From assembly GCA_928212115.1 (NCBI GenBank), contig CAKMRJ010005745.1, positions 74,953,916 to 75,017,915 of the forward strand: a DNA stretch of 64,000 nucleotides, written 5' to 3'. The position numbers and the translations under genes were made by a program. Positions 24,042 to 36,019 of the stretch are shown here, piece by piece (within the stretch, counting starts at the first letter, position 1; the number at the start of each line of letters is the position of its first letter). The stretch comes from Lactuca virosa. Taxonomy: Eukaryota > Streptophyta > Magnoliopsida > Asterales > Asteraceae. Under the pieces are notes generated by a model. It was not told the origin of the DNA and ran no database searches. It saw only the letters and a list, made by a program, of their open reading frames with translations.

Positions 24042-24075
24042 TAGGGAGTTTGTCGTCGGTATAGCTAAAGTTTTA
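23390..24075. repeat. Tandem array, ~73-bp unit with GACGAC/GTCGTC palindrome
   Basis: About nine contiguous units share GCGACGACAAGTGTCGTCGG, TATAGATGTCGTTGGCA, AGAGGGAGATTGTCG and GTATAGCTAAAGTTTTA. Each unit contains an inverted pair around ACAAGTGT. Copies differ by few bases. Sequence of the unit continues past the CACTA terminus at 24,041. Confidence 0.92.
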
Positions 24076-24167
24076 GCTAAACTTAGTTCCGTGGACACAT
24101 TTGTTTAGGAGATCTTCCATTTTGTTTATGGATTTCATAGAATGTTTGTTCTTGGTTTGATAAGTAT

Positions 24168-24169
<2 letters not shown>

Positions 24170-24198
<29 letters not shown>
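24170..24198 (+). repeat. Uninterrupted run of 29 G
   Basis: All bases from 24,170 to 24,198 are G. A tract this long could form a G-quadruplex, or could be an assembly or sequencing artefact. It lies between the CACTA array and the LINE remnant. Confidence 0.95.
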
Positions 24199-24200
<2 letters not shown>

Positions 24201-24254
24201 GATTCTCTCGACCTTTTAACCAAAGGACCTTTTTTATGAGTAGCTTTGGATCTT

Positions 24255-24809
24255 AACAAAATCATAGTTTTTTGTATTGCGTCTACAAGATTAATGTTGC
24301 GGGTAGTGAATTAGTATAGACGGGCCGTTTATCAACAAAGTCTCAAATTATATGCGTCAGGAGTGGATGTTGATTCCATATTATGTCCAATTTGTGAAGG
24401 TTATATAAAGACTCTCGGTCATCTATTTTCTAATTTCCCATAGGTCATCTTTGTATGACAACATATTCATTGATGGTGGAATGTTTTCTATACGTGTTTC
24501 TCTTTGGCTAAAGATTGACTTTGTTTGACCAAATCAAAAGCAGATTAGTGTTACAATGTAGTTATTCAAACAAGTTTTTAGATTTTATGGTCTTTCCAAA
24601 ATTCAACCCTTTTCAATGTGAAAAAAAAGACAAGAAAACATTTTATTTAACAATAGTGTGTCTCTATCATTTTTTGGTTTGCTAATACATAACTTAAAAA
24701 GAAATTTAATTGGATAGAATGGATCAAGGATCCAACTATGTCTTTTTGATACTTAGTATTTTTTCTAGCCTCTGACTATTTCTCAATAAAACATGTTCTT
24801 TAAAAAAAA
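24255..24809 (+). pseudogene. 3' end of a LINE (non-LTR retrotransposon)
   Basis: From 24,255 one frame reads NKIIVFCIASTRLMLR, a stop, then YASGVDVDSILCPICEGY and LGHLF, which is the zf-RVT domain found after reverse transcriptase in plant LINEs (CPxC then H). At 24,705-24,749 another frame reads FNWIEWIKDPTMSF and a stop, like the C-terminus of such proteins. The sequence ends with AATAAAACATGTTCTTT and an A-run at 24,802-24,809. Frame shifts and the missing 5' part make it a 5'-truncated, decayed copy. Confidence 0.75.
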
Positions 24810-26700
24810 TGATGTCATGAAGCAAGCTTAGTCTCTGCCTCTATAACGATAAGGTCTTACCATGCAAATATTAGGGCTCGAAACTAAACAATCGCTAGTG
24901 CCGTTAATAAAATCCTAAACTAGGAACATTCAATGGAACCTAATCCCCAACCTATTAAGATAATATTAAATAAGTTAGTTATATTATTCTGTTGATATAA
25001 TAAAGTAATATAAACTAATAAAAATTTGTTCAAGAAGATAACTTTATGTTATCTTGCATACATGCAAAAAAGGAAAAACATGGACTTACGATCATTTAAA
25101 TAACTATAATACGATACAAATACAATATATGATCGATTGTGGGCATTGAGTTCTATTGAAGAGGGACATAAATGGAAGAAACTTCTATTGAGGGAAAAGA
25201 ATCTTGATGTGGCAATGTAATAGGTAGTGACAAGGAATGGATGTTGACCCACCAACAATACCAAAAAAATTATCTTTGAAACCTTGGATGTGCTTTTTTA
25301 TTAGAGAAAAAAAAAATCATAAAATGGCCACTTTGGGGGAAATTTCTTTAATAAATGGACCGTTTTTATATTTAAACCACCTTTTTAACAAAATAATATT
25401 TTGGTATTGCTTAAGTTTCGGAATACACATTGCAAAGTTTTGAAAAGTTTTTATACTTTGTTTTATGGTCATTATTTTTGTTAGATTTTGTTACTATATT
25501 ATTAATTAGGATTAATATCACAAAAATAATTACTAGTAATTTTCAATTTGATATTTAAGTCATTATTAAATAGACTAATATTTTTTTTCTGTGTTTCATT
25601 ACAAGAATTTCAATATTATATGACATCTCCTATATATTGTTAATTATTGAGTCTCGATAAATGGTAATTAGGATAAAATAACTATGTGAATAGAAATGTA
25701 TAAATTCTATCATATTAGACACCACGATATATGCCATATAATGTATTAATGTGTTTAATATCATTTTACCTAGTCGAAATCTATTATAATGTTGCAATTA
25801 ATCATAAAAACAATATTAAACTATTAAATACATTTAAAAGATAAGTGATTATCAGAAAATTAAGAGTTATTGAATGACATTGTATTACATCTGCCATATT
25901 AATTATTATAAGAAACTAGAAACCATGGTGGATTGATCGATTTCAACTTATACCATAAATTTGTTGATATTCGTTGACTTAATGTATTACAATCTGACAA
26001 TCATATACAAATAATGGAGAGATAAATGTTTTTACAATTGAATAAATGTGATAGTGTAGATAGCATATCATAGCCTTTGTTGGTTTCATATCGAATTATA
26101 TTGATTTATTTAATGATGATTACATATAAATATTAAAGCAAACGGTACACAATATATTATTTTTTTACAATTTTGACATTATACTATTTATTTATTTATT
26201 TATTTTTAATTGAAATCATAGAGTTTTGTTCAATTTTGACAATCTAATCGACACTCTCGCATGTACCAGAATTTTCATGTTGACTTGAAAAATACGATAT
26301 CAAAGTCGTCAAAATAAAAAAATAAAAACAGTAGTGTTTTTAGAATAAAAATTGGACAACGCAATGTCAAAAAACAAAAAAACAAAGAAAAAACAAAAAA
26401 CATAGTATCTTTTGTGCCGTTAAATGAAAATAAAAAATCAATATTGAACAAAATTGAAAAAATATAATTTTCAATTTAAAATAAAAAATAATACAATGCC
26501 AACACTGAAAAAATAAACAACAATATAGTTTCTTTGTGACATTTGCCCTAGCACCTTGGCTTGAAGAATTAGCCAACTCTTTCCTCCCTTTCTTACTTCT
26601 AACCCTTACAGAGTTTGTGAAATTGACAATTATCCTAGTTTATTTTTGGTTACTCTCATTGAGTCTTGGGTGTGAAGCAAAAGATGGATTCCTATTACTG
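24810..26700. other. AT-rich intergenic sequence, nothing recognised
   Basis: There are many short A and T runs and no frame with family motifs on either strand. It may be old transposon debris; I cannot assign it. Confidence 0.5.
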
Positions 26701-27250
26701 GGTTCTTTCCATCCAAAACAAAGGTGGTTGTGACGAGATCTCAGTGAAGAGACCAAAATGACTAAAACTCTAGAGCTACAAGCATGGAGTTATAAAGATG
26801 TAAACATGAACACTTAAAAGAGGTTATAGAGATGAATGGAAAGGTTGGAACTCTCTAGATCTAGATTATCATACACCAAAACTACAATCTTCTTCTTCTT
26901 CTTCTTCAAGTAACATACCAAAGCACCAAGAACTCAAGAATGAAATGGAAGGTGGATAGGGTTTCTAGAGGATGGAGGTTGGTAAGAGAGGAAACCCTAA
27001 AAGTTGGTACCTTTAAAAAAGGTCCAAAACTCACGACATAGGGTTTTGAGCTGTGGCAGAGACGCGTCGCGACTTATCCAGTTGGCATGTGTCGCGACAA
27101 ACACCTAGTCGCGTCGCGAATTCAAGTCCTTCCCAAAACCCTCTTTCATATTTCCTTAGAATAAATAACTTGGCGATCTAGAACATACTCAGAAAACAAA
27201 CGGTACAAATTGTTTGATGGATATATGATGCGGTTGTATCATATTTGGTT
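26701..27250 (-). repeat. LTR-like fragment with GTCGCGAC repeats
   Basis: Between 27,055 and 27,125 three GTCGCGAC or CGCGTCGCGA units are clustered, next to a TTTAAA-type box near 27,012. This resembles the motif cluster beside the TATA region of the Gypsy LTRs in this window. A CTT microsatellite lies at about 26,888-26,909. The ends are not defined and orientation is inferred. Confidence 0.35.
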
Positions 27251-27320
27251 GGTAGGCCATAAACTAGTTGAAGAACCAAACATTTGTTATTAATTATGGC
27301 ATCTACATCTTTAATTAGAT

Positions 27321-27551
27321 GTTCGGCCAAATCACATAGTCGTTGACCATGAGATTAGGCATTGCCTCTGGTTTAAGGTTGTTGAATTCTTATTCGAGTT
27401 CAACCGCTTGTGCTCCTTTGCTGTGAAAAATATTTTTCACACGGGTCCAAGCATCATAAGCCATGGATTTATCTTTAGGAACGTGAAGGACAAGATCGTA
27501 AGACAATATTCCATAAATCCACTAAAGGACATGGGCATTGATTTCAACCCA
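27321..27551 (-). pseudogene. Decayed Copia gag fragment
   Basis: The minus strand reads WVEINAHVL, stop, WIYGILSYDLVLHVPKDKSM, AYDAWTRVKNIFHSKGAQAV and, after another stop, EFNNLKPEAMPNLMVNDYV. The order of W, DAW, F and EF segments is that of the UBN2-type gag domain of Copia elements. Two stops show that it is dead. Its LTRs were not found. Confidence 0.7.
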
Positions 27552-27839
27552 TGATGCGAAAGTTGGATAATTGATCGTCAGGGGGGATGTGTTCCATCGA
27601 TGTGGCGAATGACGAGTGAGCTTGTTTCCACAAGCATATAGTTCGAACAATGTCACCAAATATAAGTTAATTTTGTGTCATCAAGCATTTAAACCTTGTG
27701 TGGTATGTTAAATACTATATAGGCAGGTTGAAGATGAATCTTTTTCGAGATGTTGTCGTTGCCAACAATTTTTGTTATTATCAATCATTGCCCATACATA
27801 AGCGTGGGGGGGGGGGGGGTAGGAATCAAGTTTAGGATT
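27552..27839. other. Non-coding flank with a G14 run
   Basis: Nothing coding is recognised. Fourteen G lie at 27,806-27,819. Confidence 0.5.
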
Positions 27840-28078
27840 TAGGGCGTGTTTGGCAAAACTAGCGGGTAGCGGGAAGTTGGTAACTGGTAGCAGGTAGTGG
27901 GTACCTGGTAGTTGGTAGCATTTTGTCAAAAGCTACGTGAGATAGCTATTAGATTTGGAGCGTTTTGTTTAAACTAAACGCTAAAAGTTTGTAGTGCCAA
28001 ACGAGATTTTTTGTTCAAAACGGAGCGTTTTGTCAAACGCTAGAAGCTCCCAAACGCTCCGTGCCAAACATGCCCTTA
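27840..28078. mobile_element. MITE with AGGGCGTGTTTGGC inverted ends
   Basis: The left end TAGGGCGTGTTTGGCA and the complement of the right end, TAAGGGCATGTTTGGCA, match at most positions. The ~239 bp between them are non-coding with internal inverted pieces (GCGTTTTGT, AAACGCT). GGGCATGTTTGGCA ends are familiar from plant hAT-type MITEs. No clear TSD is visible, so the boundaries carry a doubt of a base or two. Confidence 0.7.
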
Positions 28079-28442
28079 GTCTGACAGCTCTAATACGATG
28101 ACAATTTTGAGGAATTACCCCAACTTGGGATTTTGCCTTCCAAGATTTCATATAAACTAGTGATGCGACCCATGCTTCGCATGGATCTGAAAGGTTTTGG
28201 TGTTACTTTTCAATTTCTTTGTTTTTTAAAAAAGTATCTATTTATAGATATATAAACTTGCAATGTTATTCAATTGTCATGGGATGGGTTTTTTTTGTAC
28301 ATCTTGTAACAACTTTTTGTTTGAAACTTGAAGTAAAATTTAAATTTGTTTTTGTCAAACCAACAATTTAAACAAAAAAACAATAATGGAATGAGTCATT
28401 ACATTTGATGATCATGTTTGAAGGAAACGAAGTGTTCCATTT
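28079..28442. other. Non-coding spacer with a small hairpin
   Basis: No gene is seen. CCATGCTTCGCATGG at about 28,171-28,185 can fold into a hairpin. The five bases CATTT at 28,438-28,442 are the left TSD of the next feature. Confidence 0.5.
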
Positions 28443-30149
28443 TGTAAAATACGGATATTTAGGTATTTACCTTTTAACTCCTTAGCATGAGAACTAATTA
28501 CATTTTCACCCTTAATATGAGAATTGGTTGCAAATTGGTCCATAATGGCATTTTCATAACTATTGGGCAAAGCTCGCGAACGTTGGGTGTTTGTTCCAGA
28601 ATCCCAAAACCTAATATTTAGGGTTCGGACCTTATTTAAACTTCCTTAAGTCCCAAGCATCCCTTCTTTCATCAGCCTCCAGCCCCAACTTAGACCTTTG
28701 CAAACCCTAATCCATTTGAGAGCATTTTAAGCCTTAGAGTGTGTTTTGGTAATCTTGAAGGAGGGAGAAAGAAAAGAAGATCATATTGGAGGAGTGGAAC
28801 ACTTTGGATCCATAATATTAACATCATTTGACACCATTTGAAGGTAAAAAGCTTTGAACTTGATGAAGTATTGATTAGATCGTGTTTTGCCATGAAATTT
28901 TGTTCTTTTGGTCCCATAAGCTTGGTATTATGACTATAGATTACTCTAATCCATATAAGCTATCCTTTTTAGACGTTTAGGAGCATCTAGAAGCATAAAA
29001 ATTTGATCTTGGTTGTTAGTTTTCTTCCATGCATGAGTTACAAGGTCTTAATTAGAGTTTTTGTGTTTGGCCACTTAATGGTCATGCAAGACCATAAAGT
29101 TGGAAACTTTATGGTTAAGGACGTTAAGGCTAGATCTGGAATATAGGCAAAAGAGCTTAAGGATTAAGCTCTTAATTAGAAGGAAAAAGACTTTGTCGCG
29201 AACGTTGGGCATTTCCCTAGGAACGTTGGTGGTTCGTGGTCAACCATCGTGTTTCCAGTCAAACTCATGTATGCCAAGCGTACAAGTTGAATACGCTGGG
29301 CGTACTCAGCTATGTTGACCAAGTTTGACTTTTTTGACTTTGACTACGATTTGACCAAGTTTTACCTAAGGATATTTTGGGTATTTTGAGTTGTATTTGA
29401 GATTGGTCATTGTTTGATGAATAAGTGACGGTTAGAGCTGATATTCGGAGCAGGGACCTATTCAGCTACTTGTTCGGATTAAGATGAGTTTTCCTCACTG
29501 TACTTGTGGGTCGAAGGCACCAATGTCGGACCACTAGATTATATATCCTGGTAAGGATCTTGATATGTTATAGTGATATGTTAGATCGGTATCCTGGTAA
29601 ATAGGAAGAAGTATGTGGTAGTGATCTGTAGATCTGTCTGTTTGTCTGATGACTGGTTATATGTTTATCTGTCTGTTGGATATATGTTATAAGTTATGTA
29701 TATGTCGACATAGTATGGTTGGGTTGAGTAGTCCTGTTTTGTGTGGAAGCCAACAAACCTGGGAGTAAGCCAGACATAATTTGTGGGCTCGGGAGCAAGC
29801 CAGACATGAGTTATGGTTCAGAAGGCAAGCCAGACTCATGTTGTGGGCTCAGGGTAATCCAGTATGTTAGTTGTGGACCCAATATATGATGTTATATGTT
29901 TGTCTGGGTTGGTACTTTGGGGGAACTCACTAAGCTTTGGCTTACAAATTTAGTTAATTGTTTCAGGTGCTTCAGATGACTGTGGCAAGGAGAAGGCGTG
30001 ATCGTGCACATTCTTCGGTTTTATGTTATTTGGATTTTGGGATACTCTGATTACTGAAATACACTTTTTAAACACTGGATTTGTAAACATTTATGGTTTT
30101 CGGTTGTTTTTGAAAAGTTCAAATTTATTGTGATTTTTGGGATGTTACA
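28443..30149 (+). repeat. Solo Gypsy LTR, TSD CATTT
   Basis: It begins TGTAAAATACGG and ends GGGATGTTACA, flanked on both sides by CATTT (28,438-28,442 and 30,150-30,154). Shared segments with the Gypsy-2 LTRs include GAGTTTTCCTCACTGTACTT and CTCACTAAGCTTTGGCTTAC. No internal domain is present, so it arose by LTR-LTR recombination. It holds GCGAACGTTGGG-type motifs near 28,573 and 29,198-29,310 and ~30-bp repeats at 29,745-29,880. Confidence 0.88.
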
Positions 30150-30154
30150 CATTT

Positions 30155-30541
30155 ATTTTGGAATTACATTCACTCAATAATAGCTTATTCCATGGAGCAA
30201 ACAATTTCATTGCTCCCCTAATTGCATAATACCAAACGGTGTCAAAAAACAATGGAATCATACATCATCATTGAAGATGTGAACAGGTGAGGGATACAAC
30301 TTTGCACAAAAGTGAATTCTAACCAAGCAAGCTAACCTATCAACTAAAGCTGCAAAAACAAAAGCATACTTGTAGGGGAATGGATGTAACTTTCTCAGAG
30401 GACTACCCAAGGAAATCATTTACTAATATTACTAAAGAAACATATTGCAATTCCTTCCGCATTCGATTCACTCAACCTTTTTAAAAGACCCCTCCATGAA
30501 TAATATGCTTCTCATGACAATGTATTATAGGTCGATGAACT
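30155..30541. other. Sequence downstream of the GARP exons
   Basis: Non-coding on both strands as far as I can tell. It would be the 3' untranslated side of the GARP gene fragment on the minus strand. Confidence 0.4.
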
Positions 30542-30811
30542 TTATTGTTGATTATTAGGGCTACAACAGTGAGGAATTAGCATACCCTGGTTTAGATCCT
30601 CGATCTTCTTGGTTCTATACATCTGATGAAATAAAACACCCAAAAGATAAATAATTAGAATCCATTTTATGTTTCAATTCTATAAATATCAATCTATATT
30701 TGAACACTTTCATGTATATTAGCAGTAGAAGAACCTTTAAATGACTTTTGACATCAGTGATGTGAAGTCCTTTGATATTTATCAACTGAAGAACCAGTTT
30801 AAGAGTCGCTC
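30542..30811 (-). pseudogene. GARP/G2-like MYB transcription factor, last two exons
   Basis: Exon A (30,735-30,811) follows a CAG acceptor and reads ATLKLVLQLINIKGLHITDV then KSHLK, the second half of the GARP DNA-binding domain. A GTTCTT donor follows exactly at the splice position usual for this family. Exon B (30,542-30,622) follows another CAG and reads MYRTKKIEDLNQG, ending in TAA after 26 residues. Phases agree across the intron. These proteins are nuclear transcription factors. The exon with the first half of the domain was not found nearby, and the tail is short, so I call it a fragment; it could be a living gene whose 5' part lies beyond the Gypsy-2 insertion. Confidence 0.72.
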
Positions 30812-31039
30812 CTGCACAGAATAGAAATAAAACTATCAAAGGGTAATTATGAAATTTCCCCTTGAGCCAATACATCCTTTATATGTAAAAATGTACACCA
30901 TAATATTGTATCAAGTAAACATGGAAAACAAAGCTTTAATTTTTTTAAATAACCAAAATCTGATAAATGGAAAATATTCTTAGTTTGTTAAAAGACTTGA
31001 AATGTTGTGACTGACATATAGAATTAGGAACAAAAGGTG

Positions 31040-31440
31040 TGGAATATTGGATTGACTTCATGTTCAAAGAGTAATTATGAAATCTCCTCGTGTAAAAACT
31101 CATGGTCCTTTGGGAGTCTAAATCATTTGATTTTATACCAAAAAATGTTGAATTTTTGTGGGTTGATGTTGAATTCCATAAGTAACATGGTGTGCCTTCT
31201 AATGAAGAAAAGTAGGGTGGCCGTTATTGTTGTTGCTTTTGCTGACGATACTATTGTTGTCCATCAACACCCATATCAGCTCCACTAACATAACAATTAT
31301 ATCTAGGCATATAATAAAGAAGTGAACCAATATCAGAGTAAATAGCCCCATTGAAAATCATTTGACCAGATCCATCTACTTGACTATATGTTCCACTACG
31401 ACCCGATATAAATAAACAATCAAACCAAATAAATAATTTT
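31040..31440 (-). pseudogene. Unidentified coding-like stretch, Gln-rich, with stops
   Basis: After a possible TTTTCAG acceptor the minus strand stays open through ISGRSGTYSQVDGSGQMIFN and MPRYNCYVSGADMGVDGQQ. It then passes two stops in a Gln-rich part and continues YFSSLEGTPCYLW. Composition looks protein-like, but I do not recognise a family. It lies upstream of the GARP exons on the same strand and could be an eroded exon of that gene or of another. Confidence 0.3.
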
Positions 31441-31598
31441 CTGAAAATTAAATAATACAAATTAAAGATAAATATGTATATAAATAACACATATGTAGCT
31501 ATGAAACTTCTTTCCTAGATTTTGATAGTCATAACAACTAGTAGATGAATAGTAAACACCTTGAGTTTTTATAATGGAGAATGCAAAATCAAGGTAAG

Positions 31599-33433
31599 TG
31601 TAACATCTGGATTCTTTGAGGTTTTAGTTTTAATGTATTTTGAATTTTGGGAGTGACCACATCGTGATGAAGGCATCCCACGATGTTAGGATGCTGGAAG
31701 ATTCGCGGATCATTTAATGACCCCCACGACGTGGCATCTATGAGCCACAAGGTGGTAACCCTATGTTGTGAAAACCATAAGGTTTCGGGTATTTAAAAGG
31801 AAAGTGGGGAGGCTTGGGTTGCCTATCTTCATCCTCCATCACTCTCAAGCCCCAGAAACCCTAACCCTAGCCTCCATTGCAATTATGAACTCATTCTTGG
31901 TGCTTTTTGGTGATCTCTGCAGAAGAAGGAAGCCATTGGTGTGATAGTTTACTTGGTAAGCATAGTCTACTTCAGCTGGCACATCTCCTGGACCTTGGTG
32001 AGTGTCCAAAATCCAACCTTTGCCTTGCTAAGTTGTTAGATCTCTTGATTTTGTCCCCTTTTTTCATGTCTTGATGGATTTAAGTGGTGAGATATCATAA
32101 AGTTTACAACTTTATGAATCTCGAGGTCACTTAGAGTATTTGGTGCCTTGGATCTAGGTTTTAAGTGAGCTTTGATGTCATGCATAGAAAATTGGTCATA
32201 AACCCTTAGTTTTGACCTAATAAGAGTTCAAGACATGCATTGGACATGCATGTCTGAAAAGCATGGATTTTTATGATAGTTTTGGTACTAGAAACCCTTT
32301 TGGAAACGTGGGTCATGAGACTTTCAAGATTAAGTACTTAATGATTAAGCCATGATGTGTTTTCACCCCCCCCTTGGACCTAGGGTGATATCTTTACCAC
32401 TTGGAAGGTATTAAGGGATAAAGTTGGAAAATTTATCCATTTGAAATGGATTGGATCAGATATTAGCTTTGGAACTCTTAGAATCGAAGTAAAAAACTTA
32501 ACCAGTTAAGTTGTTTGGACCCCATCGCCCACGGCGTGGCGACTGGGCTAGGGCCCATCTGTTATGGCGATTTGTGGCCACGACGTGGCCAAGGAAGGCA
32601 ATGACGTGGCAACCAGCTGGAGTTGACTTTGACGTTGACCGTTGACTTTGACCAAGTTTGACTTTAGGTCATTTGGGGTATTTTGAGTAGTAGTTTGAAT
32701 CTTGAGTCCTTGTTATATGTATAGGTGATCAGTAGAGGTAGTATTCTGAGCAGTGATTTGTTCAACTATCTTTTCAGACTGTGAGGTGAGTTTTCCTCAC
32801 TGTACTTGTGGGTCGAAGGCACCAATGTCGGCCCACTAGGTTATGTATCCTGGTATATAAAATGTTGCTATGCTATAGTGATCTGTTAGATCTGCATGAT
32901 TATATGTTTGTTGGTTATATGTTTATTTGTTGCATATGTCGACATAGTGTGGTAGGGTTGAGGCACTATTGCTATGTGCGGAAACCAACTAACCCGTGAG
33001 AAAGTCAGACATAAGTTGTAGGCCAGAAAGGCAAGCCAGATTTATGATGTGGGCTCGGGAGCAATCCAAACATGAGCTGTGGGCAGAAAGGGAAAGTCGG
33101 ACTCATGATGTGGGATTAGGAGTAATCCAGTCTGAAGACTATGGACCCAGTATGCATGTTGTTATATGTTGTGTGGTGGTATTTTGGGGGATCTCACTAA
33201 GCTTTGGCTTACAGTTTATGTGTCATGTTTCAGGTACTACTCATGATCGGGGGAAAAGAAAAGGCGTGATCGTACACATCATTTGGTGATATGTTTTGGA
33301 GATTTTGTGATATATTGGTTTTGAGATATTTGTATTTGATACTTGGTTTCTTATGACTTGGGTTTTGATGGAAACAATGATTTTACTTTAAATTGAAAAT
33401 AAAAAATTTTACTGTGATTTTTGGGACGTTACA
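31599..33433 (+). repeat. Gypsy-2 5' LTR
   Basis: It starts TGTAACATCT and ends GGGACGTTACA, 1,835 bp. A TATTTAAAAG box lies near 31,788. GACGTGGC-type motifs lie at 31,660-31,760 and again at 32,525-32,610. Degenerate ~30-bp repeats (GGCAAGCCAGA) lie at 32,985-33,150. The primer-binding site directly follows. Confidence 0.9.
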
Positions 33434-33436
33434 AGT

Positions 33437-33448
33437 TGGTATCAGAGC
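33437..33448 (+). promoter_or_regulatory. Gypsy-2 primer-binding site
   Basis: TGGTATCAGAGC, three bases after the LTR end. It is the initiator tRNA-Met type and sets the element's direction. Confidence 0.92.
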
Positions 33449-33704
33449 TCTGGTTTGAGCGAATTCGATGAGCATTCGTGTGAATCCAGACTCAAACTAA
33501 GGATTTGTAAAACTTTTCAAAATTGTTTTCAAGGGTAACCAAGGAAGGATGAGATGTATACGATTATCCAGAGCAAGAAAGTATGCCCCAAGCTACCCAC
33601 ATTATTATTTGCTTATGCTGATTATGATAGAATTGCATGCTAGTTGTAGCATAGGGATCTTCAGGAATTGCATGATAGAATTTCCTGAATTATGATGCCT
33701 TATT

Positions 33705-34568
33705 TGATGGGTTTTGTACATAACAAACAATCCTATGTGTGCATGCAACCCTAATTTGAGGATCTATGTTTTCACTATTAGACATACAAGCATTGAACAC
33801 AAAAACTAGAAACCCTAGGAGGCACATGTAATTTTCGAAATTAACATATAATTAGGGTTAGGATACATACCTTGATTGTTATATTGTAATAACAATCAAA
33901 TCTTTGAAGTCTTGAACTTTGGTAGCAAGCGTCACAAGTGTCGCGCCTCTAATGGCTCACAAACAAACCTAGCAACCAAGGATTACTATGGAGAGAGAGA
34001 GAAGTAGAGTAGAATTTCGGCCCTTAGCCTTTCTTGGAGTGCCTTGGACGAAATCCAACCCTTTAGGGGTTTATATAGGTGATAAGGAAGGTTTAGGATA
34101 AGGCAGGTGTATCTTAGATAACCCTAATCCCTTAACTTCCTCCCTAAGGCTTCCAAGGCACCCTTAGAGCCCAAGGAAACCCTAGGACACTCTAGATTTC
34201 GTTCCCCACCTCTAAGGGAGGTTCTAGAATGCTCAATGCTCAACTTTTTGAACATTGTCACCTTTAGTCCCTGCAGTTTCAATTAATTCCTTTAATCCCA
34301 AAATTAATTCCAAAATAATTTCTGATTAAATATTAATTAAACAATATGATTTCTAATTAATATATTATATCCATAATACATTAATAAATCATTTATCTTG
34401 ATTTTCTAATTAATTTATTAACCAAGTAATAAATTAATAAATCATTTTTCTCTCTCTAACAGTTATCCTATTCAATTGCCAGCTTTGAAGGCAACCCAAA
34501 ACGACATTGCTACTATCAATTCAAGTACATAACAATTATAGTTATGGGCTTAGACACCTAATCCAACA
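33705..34568 (-). repeat. Copia-3 3' LTR
   Basis: It runs from TGATGGG to CCAACA on the plus strand. GTCTCCCACTTGG, the complement of a polypurine tract, follows at 34,569-34,581. TG/CA termini and general layout match Copia-1. Confidence 0.93.
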
Positions 34569-36000
34569 GTCTCCCACTTGGATAAGTCTAATAACTATAA
34601 TTGCAAGTATAACTTCAAAAATTGACAAGCAAATTTTAGCTACCAAAAGCCGCTGTCGAACTCTGAGCTAGTCAATGACGTGTCCTTAGATAAGGGATCA
34701 AATATTCCTCCATTCTCAAGATATCGTATGAACTGAGACATGGATTTCAATCATTCTCTCTGTTCATCTGTTGTTTCCCGATTTCCGATTTATGACGATT
34801 GACTAATTGAACATATCAAATCAGTCCAGGCTTGGCCAAGCGCTTTGGGGTGTCATCACTAAATCATCGAAGGGACCACATATATCGCTTTTATCCAACT
34901 TTGGGTAAAAGGAACGGATAAACATCGACTCATATGCTTGCTCTATTTACTCATCAAATCACACACAACAATACGTTTTATAACACCAAGTTACTGGTGC
35001 GTTTACGTATTATCAATGTGCAACCGATTTGCAAACTGCAACTCATATCTCTTCGTTTCAAGAATATAAGATATTATCGTCTCACAATCACTCGTGATAA
35101 AATCCATGAAGTGATTCAAGTGAGCGTGGGTTTAATCCAATACTCTAATCTTATTAAAGCACTCATGAGCTCTGCAACAAACTTTTGCTATGTCTAAACA
35201 CTTTAGACAATCTACAGACGGACTCATGACAGTCTTGCTTCATACCTACTCCCAATGTATGAGCGACTGTGGATGTTTGAATAACCTAGTTATTCTGGAA
35301 GTCAAAACATGCAAAGTGAAACACAATAATAATACTTAATCCTATATGACCCCAAAACTTTTGAGTATAAATAAAACACCTTTTATTTAGTCACCATATT
35401 GATTACTCATTATTCATTGTATACTGTTTCAGATAATCAACTTGACACTTGAATTATAACAACAGTTGTCCCATGCACCAAGCATGCACACTATGTTTAC
35501 CTATCATCCTTTCTTTGTGAAATAGATCAATTAGAAAACATTTCCAATGAAACTCATTTCACAATTCCCAAAACTCATTGTTAGTGTAAGAATATAAAAT
35601 TCTTGCCACTATTAGAATATGTTAGATTCTAACATTTTATGCAACGATCCTTTCGTAATGTCACTGCACAAAAGTCACTAAGACTCAGCCAATGAAATTA
35701 CAAAGTTCTCTATCAGAGATTGTTGCAAGACAATTCCATAGACGTGAAGACTCACATTCAAAGTACATTCCTTTGAACATCCTTCTTGCATAAAAGTTTC
35801 TAATCTAGACATAGATTCTTATATATCCAACTCCCAATATGGAAACATTTCCATATTTGCCATATGACAACTCATTCATAATAGAGTCTTACTTATTCAT
35901 AATGATGTCGATATGGTCCATTTAATAATTTACTTCCAACTGTCCACAAGCGACCAATCCTTAGCGAACCTTAGATTGTCCTTGACAGATGTTTAATTAA
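34569..36000 (-). other. Copia-3 long 3' non-coding region
   Basis: No coding frame is visible. It carries blocks matching 750-1,450 of Copia-1, including ATAAGGGATC, ATCGCTTTTA, a GCGTTTACGTATTATCAATG-like segment, and TAGACA-ATCTACA. Confidence 0.55.
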
Positions 36001-36019
36001 TTTAGTCAAATCCGATTCT

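Noticed and set aside
23390..24075. Regular repeats that might suggest a CRISPR array
   Set aside because: Units are contiguous with no unique spacers, and the DNA is a plant nuclear transposon end.
24083..24265. Open frame with a polyproline run
   Set aside because: The prolines come from the 29-G tract; nothing else supports a gene.
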